Shown one piece after another: positions 24,068 to 34,212 of a stretch of 37,502 bases of DNA. Numbering within the stretch: the first letter of the stretch is position 1; the number at the start of each line of letters is the position of its first letter. A program made the position numbers and the translations under genes. The notes under the pieces are model-generated. The model was given only the letters and a program-made list of their open reading frames with translations. It made no database searches and had not been told where the DNA came from. Source of the DNA: Bacteroidales bacterium (GTDB lineage: Bacteria > Bacteroidota > Bacteroidia > Bacteroidales > UBA4181); NCBI GenBank assembly GCA_031271175.1, contig JAISWE010000007.1:1-37502 (forward strand), in the 5' to 3' direction.

Positions 24068-27000
24068 ATGAAGATACTAAAAAATAGGAGGTTATCTACC
24101 GTTGGCCGTATCATGCGCCAAACGGTCGCCTGCATGATGATGGCGGTGTTGGGAGCAGCTAATCTTGTTGCCCAGCCGAAACACGCCGTAAGAGGCGTGA
24201 TTACCGATGCAGCCACCGGAGAGACGTTGCCGGGCGCCAATGTGCATGAGAAAGGTACGCGGCGTGGAGTTGTCTCAGACGTGAATGGAAAATTTTATTT
24301 TGAACCCAGCAAGGCAGAGTGTGTGCTGGTATTCTCTTTTATCGGCTATCAAACGCAGGAAATAGTCTATGTGGGACAGCCTGTGATGGATGTGGTGATG
24401 GAAGAAGATGCGGGCGAAATAGGCGAAGTAGTGATTGTCGGTTACGGATCGCAGACCAAGGAATCGCTTACCGGCGCCATATCGTCCATTCAGGCTACGG
24501 AAATACAGAAATCCACTGCCGCCAGCTTCGGAAACGCTTTGCAGGGACGTATCACCGGTTTGATCTCCGTTCAGAATGCCGGCGGCATGCCCGGCATGGA
24601 CGACGCCACATTGCTGCTGCGCGGCGCAGCCACCACCAACGGAGCCGACCCGCTCATCCTGATCGACGGCATTCCGCGCGAAACCATCCGTACCCTCGAC
24701 GTCAACGAAGTGGAAACCGTCAGCGTACTTAAAGACGCTTCCGCTACAGCTGTCTTCGGCGTGCGCGGCGCCAACGGGGTGATCATCATCACTACCAAAC
24801 GGGGACATGACGGCAAAGCCGAGCTTTCCTTCACCGCTTCGCAGGAATACACCTCCTTTACTCGCCGTCCGGAAAGACTTAGCTCGCTGGAATACATTGA
24901 TTTGCGCAACGAATCCTATCTCAACAGAGGACTTCCGGAGCTTTATCCCAACTATGTGCGCGAACGGTTCGCCGATCCGCTGGTCGGGCTGGATCCGTCG
25001 GATCCCGATTACGAACGGAGGATCGCCCAACGGCAATACATGTATCCCAACCATTATTATTACGGAGAAATTTTCCGCACATGGGCGCCCGAAACACGTT
25101 TTAATGCCAATGTACGCGGCGGAACGGACAAAGTGCGCTACTATGTGAACGTTGGCTATATTAACCAGGGAGGGCATTTGAATACCGAGCCGAAATCGCA
25201 ACTGGGCTACGACCCTTCCATCAAACTGGATCGCTGGAGTTTTCGAACCAATATGGACTATGATGTCAACCATTTTATGAAGGCAAAAATCAATATCGGT
25301 ACGTACATTGAGAAACAAAACGCGCCTCCGCTCGGGCCATACACCAGCGTTAGCTCGCTGATGTCGAGCATTCTTTCGGAAGTGATCCTGCTCAACCCCT
25401 TACATCCTGGGCCTTATACCAATACGTTTTTTGACGACACCACCGACCCGGGAAGAATCATCAAAACGCCTGTAGGCGACCGTTCGCCTTTTACCATGAT
25501 CAACCGCTGTGGTTATGCGGTGGACACGCGCATTAACCTGAATACGACTTTCGAATTGGATTTTGATTTCAGCCGGATGCTTACCAGCGGGCTGACCATG
25601 AAAGCGTCCGTATCGTACGATGTATTGCCGCGAAGCAACATGCAGGCTGTCCGCAGCGAAAAACCATACGTCGCTACGGTGGATTATCTCAACGACCGGC
25701 TGATCTTTTCCGAAATCGACGACGCCGAATCAACGATGACCTTGAGCCGCACCACTTCTTCTCAGTTCCGCATTTATTCACAGTTGGCGCTCAATTATTT
25801 GCGCACTTTCGGCAGCCATAACGTGAGCGCGCTGTTCCTGGTGCAGCGCGATTCGTGGGAAAGCAGGAATGCCGAACTTCCCTACAACCTGATGGGCGTG
25901 GTAGGACGTATTGCTTATAACTACCGGAGCCGCTATTTTGCCGAATGGAACGTGGGGTACAACGGGTCGGAACAGTTTGCCCCTTCGAACCGTTTCGGCT
26001 TCTTCCCCGCAGTATCCGTCGGTTGGGCGCTCAGCAACGAAGCATTTCTGGAAGAGGCGGAATGGATGACCTTTTTGAAAATACGCGCTTCTTATGGACT
26101 GGTAGGAAGCGATAAACTGGGAAGCTCCCGATTCCTCTACTTGGACGATATCAAAATGGGCGGCGGCTCAGGCGTTGGCGGATTAGGAATGGGCAATACC
26201 GTGAACATCAACTTGATAGGCAACCCGCATCTTCAGTGGGAACAGGCAGCCAAGACCAATGTAGGCATCGATTTTACCCTGTTTGAGCAACTGAAGGGCG
26301 CTATAGACTATTTTATGGAAAAACGGGAGAACATCCTGCTGTCAAGAGGATTGGTGCCTGCTTTTCAGGGAATATCTTCGAGCGCCCTTGCCAAAGAAAA
26401 CCTCGGACGAATCAACAACCAAGGGATTGAGTTCGAACTGTCCTACCAGAGGGAAATAGCCCGTGACCTTTTCCTGTATGCGAAAGGGAACATCGCGACC
26501 AACCGCAATGAGATCGAATACATTGCCGAAGCCGCCAACGACCCGAGTTTTGCCTATCGTTACCGTCAAACAGGGTATCGTATCGGGCAGCTATGGGGAC
26601 TGATGGTGGACTGGAACTCGACCGGCAACGGCTATTGGACTTCCCAAAAGGAAATCGACGATAGCGGATTGATTTACGACATCGGAATCCCGCACAAGGG
26701 CGACCTGAAATACATAGAACTGAGCGGCGACAATCATATCTCGGAAAAAGACTATGCTCCCATCGGCGATTCAAACATACCGGGAATCACTTATGGACTG
26801 GATATCGGCCTGAATTATAAAGGACTGGATGCCTCCGTATTCTTTTCGGGCATAGGGAAATACAGTACCATCTGGAGAGGCTACGGTATTTACGAATTTG
26901 CCGTCGCCACAGGCACCTATTACGGTTATCATAAAAATGCCTGGACGGAAGATCGTTACCGCAACGGCGATAAAATCACCTATCCTGCGCTCAGCTCCGA

Positions 27001-27262
27001 AATAACGTCCAACCATACGGCAAACGATTTTTTCCTGCAAAACAGATCGTTCATTCGCCTGAAGAACGCGGAAATAGGTTATACCTTGCCGGAAAGATGG
27101 ACAAAGCTTATCAGCGTCAAAAAACTCAGAATACATGTAAAAGGTCAAAATCTTTTCGTATGGGACAAACTGAGGCTACGGCATCAGGATCCTGAAAAAA
27201 CAAGTCCCACCCAATACCCCATTACCCGGATGGTGGGATGTGGTATTAATGTAACTTTTTAA
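24068..27262 (+). CDS. SusC-family TonB-dependent outer-membrane transporter (SusC2)
   Basis: 1064 residues from ATG 24068; a TTG 12 bases earlier is less likely. Signal peptide ends near AANLVAQ (about residue 35). Carboxypeptidase-regulatory-like domain (GVITDAATGETLPGANVHEK, then SFIGYQTQEIVY). TonB-box/plug start GEVVIVGYGSQTKESLTGAI. Plug motifs PLILIDGIPRE, VSVLKDASATAVFGVRGANG. Long barrel ending MVGCGINVTF. It is closer to the SusC consensus than SusC1 or SusC3. Paired with SusD2, 11 bp downstream. The role is import of glycan fragments across the outer membrane. Confidence 0.96.
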   Translation: MKILKNRRLSTVGRIMRQTVACMMMAVLGAANLVAQPKHAVRGVITDAATGETLPGANVHEKGTRRGVVSDVNGKFYFEPSKAECVLVFSFIGYQTQEIVYVGQPVMDVVMEEDAGEIGEVVIVGYGSQTKESLTGAISSIQATEIQKSTAASFGNALQGRITGLISVQNAGGMPGMDDATLLLRGAATTNGADPLILIDGIPRETIRTLDVNEVETVSVLKDASATAVFGVRGANGVIIITTKRGHDGKAELSFTASQEYTSFTRRPERLSSLEYIDLRNESYLNRGLPELYPNYVRERFADPLVGLDPSDPDYERRIAQRQYMYPNHYYYGEIFRTWAPETRFNANVRGGTDKVRYYVNVGYINQGGHLNTEPKSQLGYDPSIKLDRWSFRTNMDYDVNHFMKAKINIGTYIEKQNAPPLGPYTSVSSLMSSILSEVILLNPLHPGPYTNTFFDDTTDPGRIIKTPVGDRSPFTMINRCGYAVDTRINLNTTFELDFDFSRMLTSGLTMKASVSYDVLPRSNMQAVRSEKPYVATVDYLNDRLIFSEIDDAESTMTLSRTTSSQFRIYSQLALNYLRTFGSHNVSALFLVQRDSWESRNAELPYNLMGVVGRIAYNYRSRYFAEWNVGYNGSEQFAPSNRFGFFPAVSVGWALSNEAFLEEAEWMTFLKIRASYGLVGSDKLGSSRFLYLDDIKMGGGSGVGGLGMGNTVNINLIGNPHLQWEQAAKTNVGIDFTLFEQLKGAIDYFMEKRENILLSRGLVPAFQGISSSALAKENLGRINNQGIEFELSYQREIARDLFLYAKGNIATNRNEIEYIAEAANDPSFAYRYRQTGYRIGQLWGLMVDWNSTGNGYWTSQKEIDDSGLIYDIGIPHKGDLKYIELSGDNHISEKDYAPIGDSNIPGITYGLDIGLNYKGLDASVFFSGIGKYSTIWRGYGIYEFAVATGTYYGYHKNAWTEDRYRNGDKITYPALSSEITSNHTANDFFLQNRSFIRLKNAEIGYTLPERWTKLISVKKLRIHVKGQNLFVWDKLRLRHQDPEKTSPTQYPITRMVGCGINVTF

Positions 27263-27273
27263 ATATTAATGAT

Positions 27274-29247
27274 ATGAAAAACATAAATCATTTCAATAAA
27301 AGATTTCAAAAAGTCCTTATCGCAACCGCATGTATCACGTCGGCAGGATGTACCGAAGCGCTCGACAAAGCGCCCGACGGACAAATCAGCATGGCGGAAA
27401 TATTTGCGGACAATTTCCGCACGGGCGCTTTTTTGAACACAGCCTACAAAAATATACCCGGGTATGCCAATACTTTTTGGTTCGCCACGCGAGGCCCGGT
27501 GGTAGTAAGCGACGAAGCGTGGGACTGCGATGATTTCGAGTACTATTCGGGCATGGGACCTTCCATGTATAACGGGCAAGTGAGTTCCGACAGTTATCCG
27601 ATGACCGAACTGATAGGAAGCGGAGGAGCTGCCTCCAGTGGGCGTTACTACAGTCGTTTTTACGAGAGTATCCGGTTTTGCAACTTTTTCCTTGAACGGA
27701 TCGATGAAGCGAACGTCAGCAACCGGGAAGACAAGAACAGATGGACGGCGGAAGCGCATTTGCTACGGGCATGGTACTATATGGAGTTGCTGCGCTGGTA
27801 CGGAACGGGCGTCCCCCTGATAGAACACTCCATTGACAACGATATAGAAGCATATTCGGATATGAAAAAGCCCTCTTATCTGGAAGTGGTGGAATTAATC
27901 CTTACAGATTGCGAGTTTGCACTGAAAACCACCGAATTGCCGTGGCGTATTACCTCCGGCAGTCAGGCGTACCGCGTCACCAAAGCGCTGGCGGAAGCTA
28001 TCAAGTCGCGCGTCATACTTTATGCTGCAAGCCCTCTCTACAACGACGGACAAAATTTGTGGGAACGGGCTTACCGGATCAACATGAACGCGCTGCAGAA
28101 CCTGCGCAACAACGGTTATTCCCTGTACAGCACCGTTGCCACACCAAGCATTTTCCAGAACGACGAACAGCATCCGGGCAATAGCGCCCATTTGCCCAAC
28201 CGGTATGCAGCGCTGCTCAATGAATATTTCTCCAATAACCAGCAATTTGCAGCAAATCCGAGCGACAAGGAAACCATCTACACTTCCAAAGGAGAAGTAT
28301 CGGGGCCTATCTGGAACATTGAAGGAATAGGCATACAGGGCAATTACAAGTGCGGCGGAGTGCCTACGCAGGAAATGGTGGACGCCTACGAAACCACCAA
28401 TGGAGAACCGATATTAGACCTTGCCATACCTTATCTGGACGAGCAGCACACCATCCCGAATTACAACCGGAACAACCATCTCTATGATCCCGGAAATCCT
28501 TATGTAAATCGCGATCCCCGTTTTTATGCGTCTGTTTACTACAACGGATCGAAAAGGACTGCACACTGGAGCATCGGAGAAACGCCGGAATGTTTAGACA
28601 ATTATGTCGCAGGCAGAGAAATACCGGGCTATCGTACCCGCATTATTTCGACCTGGGCGGGCGAGCCGCAGACCGGCATCCACAATTCTTTTCGCGAACA
28701 AACCCGTACAGGTTATTACCTGCGTAAATTCATCGCGCCCAATTCGGGAGACAACAACGCCTCCATCAATACGCCCCATGAAAAGATTTTCCGCTTGGGC
28801 GAAATCATCCTGAATTGTGCCGAAGCCGCCGCCGAAGCCAATCATTTGGATAGCGCCGCCATTCTGGTCAACCAAATCAGGGCGCGGGTGGACATGCCGC
28901 TGCTGGATGTGCCCAATACCCTGTCGAAAGAAGCATTGATTCTGCGCGTCCGGCAGGAACGAAGAGTAGAAATGGCATTTGAAGGACACCGCTATTTTGA
29001 TGTGAGACGCTGGCAAACGCCCAAAGGCGATCTTTCCGCCACCGACAAATGGGTTACCGCCATGGAAATCACTCGCAACACGGATGGCAGCGGAAACTTT
29101 ACCGGCTACACCTATACCAGGCGACCGGTGCGTCCCACCGAGCGAATGTGTTATACCAACCGTTTCCTGAAAGCCCCCTTTACCAGGGACGAAGCGGCAA
29201 AACTCCTCTCGCTGACGGGAGAAAACTGGCAAAACGAGGGATGGTAA
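27274..29247 (+). CDS. SusD/RagB-family lipoprotein (SusD2)
   Basis: 657 residues. Lipobox SAGC with Cys26. Typical SusD blocks: FCNFFLERIDEAN, RWTAEAHLLRAWYYMELLRW, FRLGEIILNCAEAAAEAN, QIRARVDMPLLD, RQERRVEMAFEGHRYFDVRRW, and the end LTGENWQNEGW. It binds glycan on the cell surface and closes SusC2. Its TAA stop is immediately followed by an ATG for SusC3 with zero spacing, so SusC2-D2-C3-D3 are very probably one transcript. Confidence 0.96.
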   Translation: MKNINHFNKRFQKVLIATACITSAGCTEALDKAPDGQISMAEIFADNFRTGAFLNTAYKNIPGYANTFWFATRGPVVVSDEAWDCDDFEYYSGMGPSMYNGQVSSDSYPMTELIGSGGAASSGRYYSRFYESIRFCNFFLERIDEANVSNREDKNRWTAEAHLLRAWYYMELLRWYGTGVPLIEHSIDNDIEAYSDMKKPSYLEVVELILTDCEFALKTTELPWRITSGSQAYRVTKALAEAIKSRVILYAASPLYNDGQNLWERAYRINMNALQNLRNNGYSLYSTVATPSIFQNDEQHPGNSAHLPNRYAALLNEYFSNNQQFAANPSDKETIYTSKGEVSGPIWNIEGIGIQGNYKCGGVPTQEMVDAYETTNGEPILDLAIPYLDEQHTIPNYNRNNHLYDPGNPYVNRDPRFYASVYYNGSKRTAHWSIGETPECLDNYVAGREIPGYRTRIISTWAGEPQTGIHNSFREQTRTGYYLRKFIAPNSGDNNASINTPHEKIFRLGEIILNCAEAAAEANHLDSAAILVNQIRARVDMPLLDVPNTLSKEALILRVRQERRVEMAFEGHRYFDVRRWQTPKGDLSATDKWVTAMEITRNTDGSGNFTGYTYTRRPVRPTERMCYTNRFLKAPFTRDEAAKLLSLTGENWQNEGW

Positions 29248-32200
29248 ATGAAAAATAAGAATAGGTTTTTAAACCGGATACAATTGAATAAGATGAAATA
29301 CGGTAAAAAGATTTTCACGATAATAATATGCTGTTTGCCGGCAATATGGGCGCCTGTTCACGCACAGGAACAAACAGGCGCAGTCAACGGCGTGGTAAAA
29401 GATGAATACGGCAAACCCTTTGCCGGCGTAGTGGTACGTTCCGAATACGACCGGCATGAAACCGTGAGCGGAGAAGACGGAACATTCGGTCTTTACATCA
29501 CAGACCTGAGCAAGTATGTCAGCCTGTGGCATGAAGGCTACGGCACGGTGAAAGTCCCTGTAGGAACGGAAAGCGTGGAAGTGCAACTGAAGCCCGATAC
29601 TTACCGCGCCGACGAACTGATATACGACGGTTTCGGCGTACGCGCCAAATGGCTCACGGCAGGTTCGGCAGTCACGGTGTCGGGAAGCGAACTGGCAAAA
29701 ACGCCCACCGCCCAGTTGGGGCCTACCCTTGCCGGACGTCTGCCCGGCTTGAATGCGACCCAATACTCTTCGGCATGGGCGCAGATAGGTACCGACTTCA
29801 ATATCCGCGGCGCCCATGTGGGCGGCACTCAAGTTCCGCTCGTCATTATTGACGGCTTCCTGTTGATGTATGCTCCCGAACAGACATACGAATACATTAC
29901 GCCGGACGAAATAGAATCAATAACGGTGCTGAAAGACGCTTCCGCTCTGGCGCTCTACGGCATCAAGGGATCGAGGGGCGCTATCGTGATCACTACCAAA
30001 CGCGGACGACCGGGCAGCCTGAAAGTAAGCCTCACCTTAAGCGGAAACATGCAGGAACCGACTGTCGTACCGTGGCGGGCAAACTCTTCCACCTATGCAA
30101 GACTGAACAACGAAGCGGCATATAACGATAATCCCGCCGGCGGAAAATTCCAGCGGTTTACACAAAAACAAATCGACGCTTTCGATTCCGGACTCGACAG
30201 GGAACATTATCCCAGTCACGACTGGTACAAAACGTATTTCAAGCCATTTGCCTATATGGAACGCATGGGGTTAAACTTTTCGGGCGGATCGAACCGGGTG
30301 CATTTCTATTCCAATTTCAACATCATGCACCAAAACACCAACTTTAATATAGACTCCAACCTCGACAAATACGATCCCACACCCAAATTCTTTTGGGCGA
30401 ACATCCGTTCCAATGTGGATGTCACACTGAACAAATTTTTCAAAGTGATCCTCAATATTTCCGGAAATATGAAAAGGGAAAACCTGCCGCACGCCGGCAT
30501 GAACAGCGCCTATTCCGCTATGTTTGGAATGCCGCCGACCATGTACGACCTGATAACGCCGGAAGTCGTCGATCCGATAACAGGTGAAATAGTACAGGAA
30601 GGCGGAAAAATCCTTGATTCGAGGGAAAACGGCAGCAATATCTATGCCATGTTCTATCGCTCCGGCTTTGTAAAGCACACCGTCACCAACATCTATTCCA
30701 ACATTGCGGTAGAAACCGACCTGTCATTCCTGATCAGGGGATTGAAACTCACAGGCTCGATGGGCTATCTCTCCAATAACACAAACAGACTGTTCTCCAG
30801 TCAAAACTACGAAGTATGGGAACGCTACGGCGATTGGGACCAACTCACCTTTGTAAGGAAAGGGGCTTCGGAAGACAGCGATTTGAGCTATTCCAAAAGC
30901 GCCGACGTTTTCTATCATCTTAATTACAAAGTGCAATTGAACTATGCGCGCACTTTCGGCAAACATCACGTTGGGGCGACAGCTTACGGGATGTTCGCTG
31001 ACCTGACCACCGGTGCGCCGCTAAGGTGGAAATCCATCTGGTCGGGCGTTACGGCAACCTACGACTACGACGGACGGTACATCCTGACGGCAGGTTCAGG
31101 CTATGGCGCTTCCGACCAGTTTGCGCCCGGAAACCGCTTTCACCCCACTCCTGCCGTAGCAGTGGCATGGATACTGTCCAACGAATCGTTCATGAACAAC
31201 TTTCACTGGATCGATCTCCTGAAAATAAAAGCAAGCTACGGACTTGGAGGCAACGACGACAACAATATGCCCCGCTACCCATACATCAACAACATCACCG
31301 CAGGAGGAGCGGAAGCCACCATCGGCAACCCGGGTTACAAACCGGAAATAGTCAAAAAACTGGATTATGGCTTTGAAATAGGCGTAAGGGGATTCCACTT
31401 CGCATGGGATATATTTAAAAGCAAATCGGATAATCTGGTAAACGGAGCCACTTCCACCATACCGAGCTATTTCGGAAATCTGGACATGTTTCCGCGTATC
31501 AATGCAAGTTCGTTCAAAAACCAAGGCTACGAAATGGAAGCCGGATACTTCAAAACCGTCGGCAGAAACTGGACGGTTCGCGCGGATGGATGGATCTCGC
31601 ACAGCGAAAACCGATGGGTGAACTTTACCGACGAAACGTTGCGCGACGACACCTACGTCTTTCCCAAACGCTACGACGGATTTGCCGCCGGAACAACATG
31701 GGGACTGTTGGTGGACTATAGCGAAGGCAACGGATTTTTCAATTCGCAGGAAGAACTGGACGAATACAGCAAGCGCATTAGCTATTCGTTTAGCGCTCCC
31801 CGCGTAGGCGACATCAAGTATCGCGACCTGAACAACGACGGCGTCATAGACGACAGGGATGTTGCGCCGTTGAACAATGGCTACCTTCCCCGATTCATGT
31901 ACGCTTTTTCCGCCGCCGCTTCTTATAAAAATTTCGATATCAGCATTCTGTTCCAAGGCAGAAAAAGCGAACTTTCATCCATTGCCGGAGTCGCCGGTAT
32001 CAACGAACAGGCGATAGGCGAAGGACTATATTCGCAAATACACCTGAAAGCATGGACGGAAGAACGTTATGCCGCAGGAGAAGAAATCCGCTTTCCCGCA
32101 CTCTCGCGGCTGTCCGGCAACGCCAACAACCGCACCAGCGAGTTCTTCATGATAGACCGTTCCTATTTGAGACTGAAAAACGTCGAAATAGGCTACACGC

Positions 32201-32376
32201 TCCCCAATAAAATCAGTAACGCTGTCGGACTGACCAAAGTGAGGGCTACATTGAGCGGACACAACCTGATTACCTGGGACAAGCTCGAAGGATTCGACTT
32301 TGGCCCGGAGTCGGGAAATTATAACGAACTGCCGGTATTCAGCGTGTACAATATCGGTCTTACACTGGAATTTTAA
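29248..32376 (+). CDS. SusC-family TonB-dependent outer-membrane transporter (SusC3), divergent
   Basis: 1042 residues from ATG 29248; ATG 29293 (1027 residues) gives a more compact signal peptide (KKIFTIIICCLPAIWAPVHAQ). A carboxypeptidase-regulatory-like domain follows (GVVKDEYGKPFAGVVVRSEY). The segment normally reading like EEVVVVGYGTQ is replaced by DELIYDGFGVRAKWLTAGSA, so the TonB-box area is atypical. The plug keeps DFNIRGAHVGG, PLVIIDGFL, ITVLKDASALALYGIKGSRG. The barrel ends YNIGLTLEF. It starts directly at the stop of SusD2. The different plug entrance suggests a different substrate from SusC2 or reliance on another TonB. Confidence 0.94.
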   Translation: MKNKNRFLNRIQLNKMKYGKKIFTIIICCLPAIWAPVHAQEQTGAVNGVVKDEYGKPFAGVVVRSEYDRHETVSGEDGTFGLYITDLSKYVSLWHEGYGTVKVPVGTESVEVQLKPDTYRADELIYDGFGVRAKWLTAGSAVTVSGSELAKTPTAQLGPTLAGRLPGLNATQYSSAWAQIGTDFNIRGAHVGGTQVPLVIIDGFLLMYAPEQTYEYITPDEIESITVLKDASALALYGIKGSRGAIVITTKRGRPGSLKVSLTLSGNMQEPTVVPWRANSSTYARLNNEAAYNDNPAGGKFQRFTQKQIDAFDSGLDREHYPSHDWYKTYFKPFAYMERMGLNFSGGSNRVHFYSNFNIMHQNTNFNIDSNLDKYDPTPKFFWANIRSNVDVTLNKFFKVILNISGNMKRENLPHAGMNSAYSAMFGMPPTMYDLITPEVVDPITGEIVQEGGKILDSRENGSNIYAMFYRSGFVKHTVTNIYSNIAVETDLSFLIRGLKLTGSMGYLSNNTNRLFSSQNYEVWERYGDWDQLTFVRKGASEDSDLSYSKSADVFYHLNYKVQLNYARTFGKHHVGATAYGMFADLTTGAPLRWKSIWSGVTATYDYDGRYILTAGSGYGASDQFAPGNRFHPTPAVAVAWILSNESFMNNFHWIDLLKIKASYGLGGNDDNNMPRYPYINNITAGGAEATIGNPGYKPEIVKKLDYGFEIGVRGFHFAWDIFKSKSDNLVNGATSTIPSYFGNLDMFPRINASSFKNQGYEMEAGYFKTVGRNWTVRADGWISHSENRWVNFTDETLRDDTYVFPKRYDGFAAGTTWGLLVDYSEGNGFFNSQEELDEYSKRISYSFSAPRVGDIKYRDLNNDGVIDDRDVAPLNNGYLPRFMYAFSAAASYKNFDISILFQGRKSELSSIAGVAGINEQAIGEGLYSQIHLKAWTEERYAAGEEIRFPALSRLSGNANNRTSEFFMIDRSYLRLKNVEIGYTLPNKISNAVGLTKVRATLSGHNLITWDKLEGFDFGPESGNYNELPVFSVYNIGLTLEF

Positions 32377-32393
32377 CGATAAACATCAATAAT

Positions 32394-34178
32394 ATGAAGA
32401 AGTTCAGCTACATACAGTCAAACATCAAGCGTATCGCCGTCGTGGCGATGATGCTCTCCGCCGCTGCATGTTCGAAAATGTTGGATTCGGAAGACGACGG
32501 ACGCACCGAATATAGCGTTATTTTCAGCAACCGGAACAAGATAACGACTTTTTACACCAGTTGCCTTTCCACACTGGTGGCGCCCAACCTGACATCGGTT
32601 TCTTTCTGTGATGAAGGCGTCAATGCTTCCTTATACAAGGATAACAATATCATCCGCTGGTATTCGGGGCTGATCACCACTTCCGAACACGGCATCAACC
32701 CGTGGGGAGGCGACCCGTGGGGAAGCGCCTATTCCCTGATACGAAAGAGCAACATCTTTCTTGCACATATCGACAATGAAACATCGCAGATGAACATCGA
32801 CCAGCGCAACGGCATGAAAGCGGAAGTATTGGCTTACCGGGGCTATTATTTCTGGCAACTGGCAAAGCGTTTCGGCGGAGTGCCCGTTTTCACGGAGCCG
32901 CTGCTTCCTTCGCATGACTTTTCGCAAAACGTCCGCCCTACCTTTGGCGATGTGGTGCGTCGGGTGATTGCCGACTGCGAGGAAGCACTCAAAGGCCCCG
33001 ACACCCCGATAGGCTTTCCCTGGGAATGGTCGCAACGGACAGAAGGACACATCAACCCCGCTACCTGTCATGCGATTATGTCGGAAGCCGTTACCTATGC
33101 CGTCAGTCCGCTGTGGTACGACGGAAACATTTCCCGCGAATATGCCACCGAAATAACAGGGCGCGCCCTGTACGAATGTCTTTCCCACGGATATGAGCTG
33201 TTCGAAACAGAAAACCTTTCCATCGCCCAAAACGCATACGCACTCTATTTCCTTACAATGGAAGGATGGAATGGAGGAGACAGGGAAACCATTTTCCGTG
33301 TAGGCGGACAACTGCGCGTTTGGGCCGACAACGGTTTACCCTCCACTGCGCAGCAGTCCAGCGCCGGTTCCTGCCCGTCACAAAACATCGTGGACTGTTA
33401 CGAAATGAAAACCACAGGGCTTCCCCCTGTTCTTGGTTATACCGACAGGGAAAAAACCATCCCCAGCATCAACTACGCTTCCGGTTACGACCTCGATCAT
33501 CCGTATGCAGGACGCGACCCGCGTTTTGACGCATCCATTTATTACAACGGAGCCGTCCGTTTCCTGAATGCTCCTGCCGGACAAAAAGTGGAAACATTTG
33601 AAGGCGGCATGGAGGGAATACGCAACAACGATAACCGCTATTCGCCCACAGGCTATTACCTGCGCAAGTACAACCATTGGGATTCACGGCAGGGCAGTTC
33701 TATGGACGGCGCCATGAGAATGTTCCGGCTGGCGGAACTCTACTTGAACTTTGCCGAAACAGCCAACCGCTCGCACGGGCCGGATGTACCGGTATCCATC
33801 AATCCCGGCTTTAGCATCAGCGCAAGGGATGCAGTGAACGCCATCCGCCGCCGCGCAGGTATGCCCGATTTCCCCGCCGGCATGACTGCCGACGAGTTCG
33901 AAACCAAATACCGGAACGAACGCACGGTAGAACTCGCCTTTGAAGGGCATCGCGGATTTGATGTGCGGCGGTGGAAAATCCTGAACGAAACGGACGGCCA
34001 CATTACCGGAATGAAAATTACCGGAGGCGGAGGAACACCCATATATGAACGTTTTGCATTCGAAGAACGAAAATGCAATACCGACAAATATCTTATTTTC
34101 CCCATCAACCTGACGGAAGTACGCAAAATACTCCTTCAAACAGGTAATAACTGGCAAAATCAGGGATGGGACTATTAA
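32394..34178 (+). CDS. SusD/RagB-family lipoprotein (SusD3)
   Basis: 594 residues. Lipobox AAAC with Cys26. SusD blocks: MKAEVLAYRGYYFWQLAKRF, GGVPVFTEPLLP, MFRLAELYLNFAETANRS, AVNAIRRRAGMPDF, RNERTVELAFEGHRGFDVRRW, and the end TGNNWQNQGWDY. It is the surface lid and binding partner of SusC3, 17 bp upstream. A 14-bp tandem repeat (TTGAAAATTGAAAG) begins right after its stop and precedes the DUF1735-propeller gene. Confidence 0.95.
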   Translation: MKKFSYIQSNIKRIAVVAMMLSAAACSKMLDSEDDGRTEYSVIFSNRNKITTFYTSCLSTLVAPNLTSVSFCDEGVNASLYKDNNIIRWYSGLITTSEHGINPWGGDPWGSAYSLIRKSNIFLAHIDNETSQMNIDQRNGMKAEVLAYRGYYFWQLAKRFGGVPVFTEPLLPSHDFSQNVRPTFGDVVRRVIADCEEALKGPDTPIGFPWEWSQRTEGHINPATCHAIMSEAVTYAVSPLWYDGNISREYATEITGRALYECLSHGYELFETENLSIAQNAYALYFLTMEGWNGGDRETIFRVGGQLRVWADNGLPSTAQQSSAGSCPSQNIVDCYEMKTTGLPPVLGYTDREKTIPSINYASGYDLDHPYAGRDPRFDASIYYNGAVRFLNAPAGQKVETFEGGMEGIRNNDNRYSPTGYYLRKYNHWDSRQGSSMDGAMRMFRLAELYLNFAETANRSHGPDVPVSINPGFSISARDAVNAIRRRAGMPDFPAGMTADEFETKYRNERTVELAFEGHRGFDVRRWKILNETDGHITGMKITGGGGTPIYERFAFEERKCNTDKYLIFPINLTEVRKILLQTGNNWQNQGWDY

Positions 34179-34212
34179 TTGAAAATTGAAAGTTGAAAAT
34201 TGAAAGTTGAAA
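34179..34212 (+). repeat. 14-bp tandem repeat TTGAAAATTGAAAG
   Basis: Two exact copies (34179-34192 and 34193-34206) plus a partial copy directly upstream of the ATG at 34213. The unit is again two 7-mers (TTGAAAA, TTGAAAG), matching the heptamer periodicity of the other spacers but with a different sequence. Confidence 0.85.
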
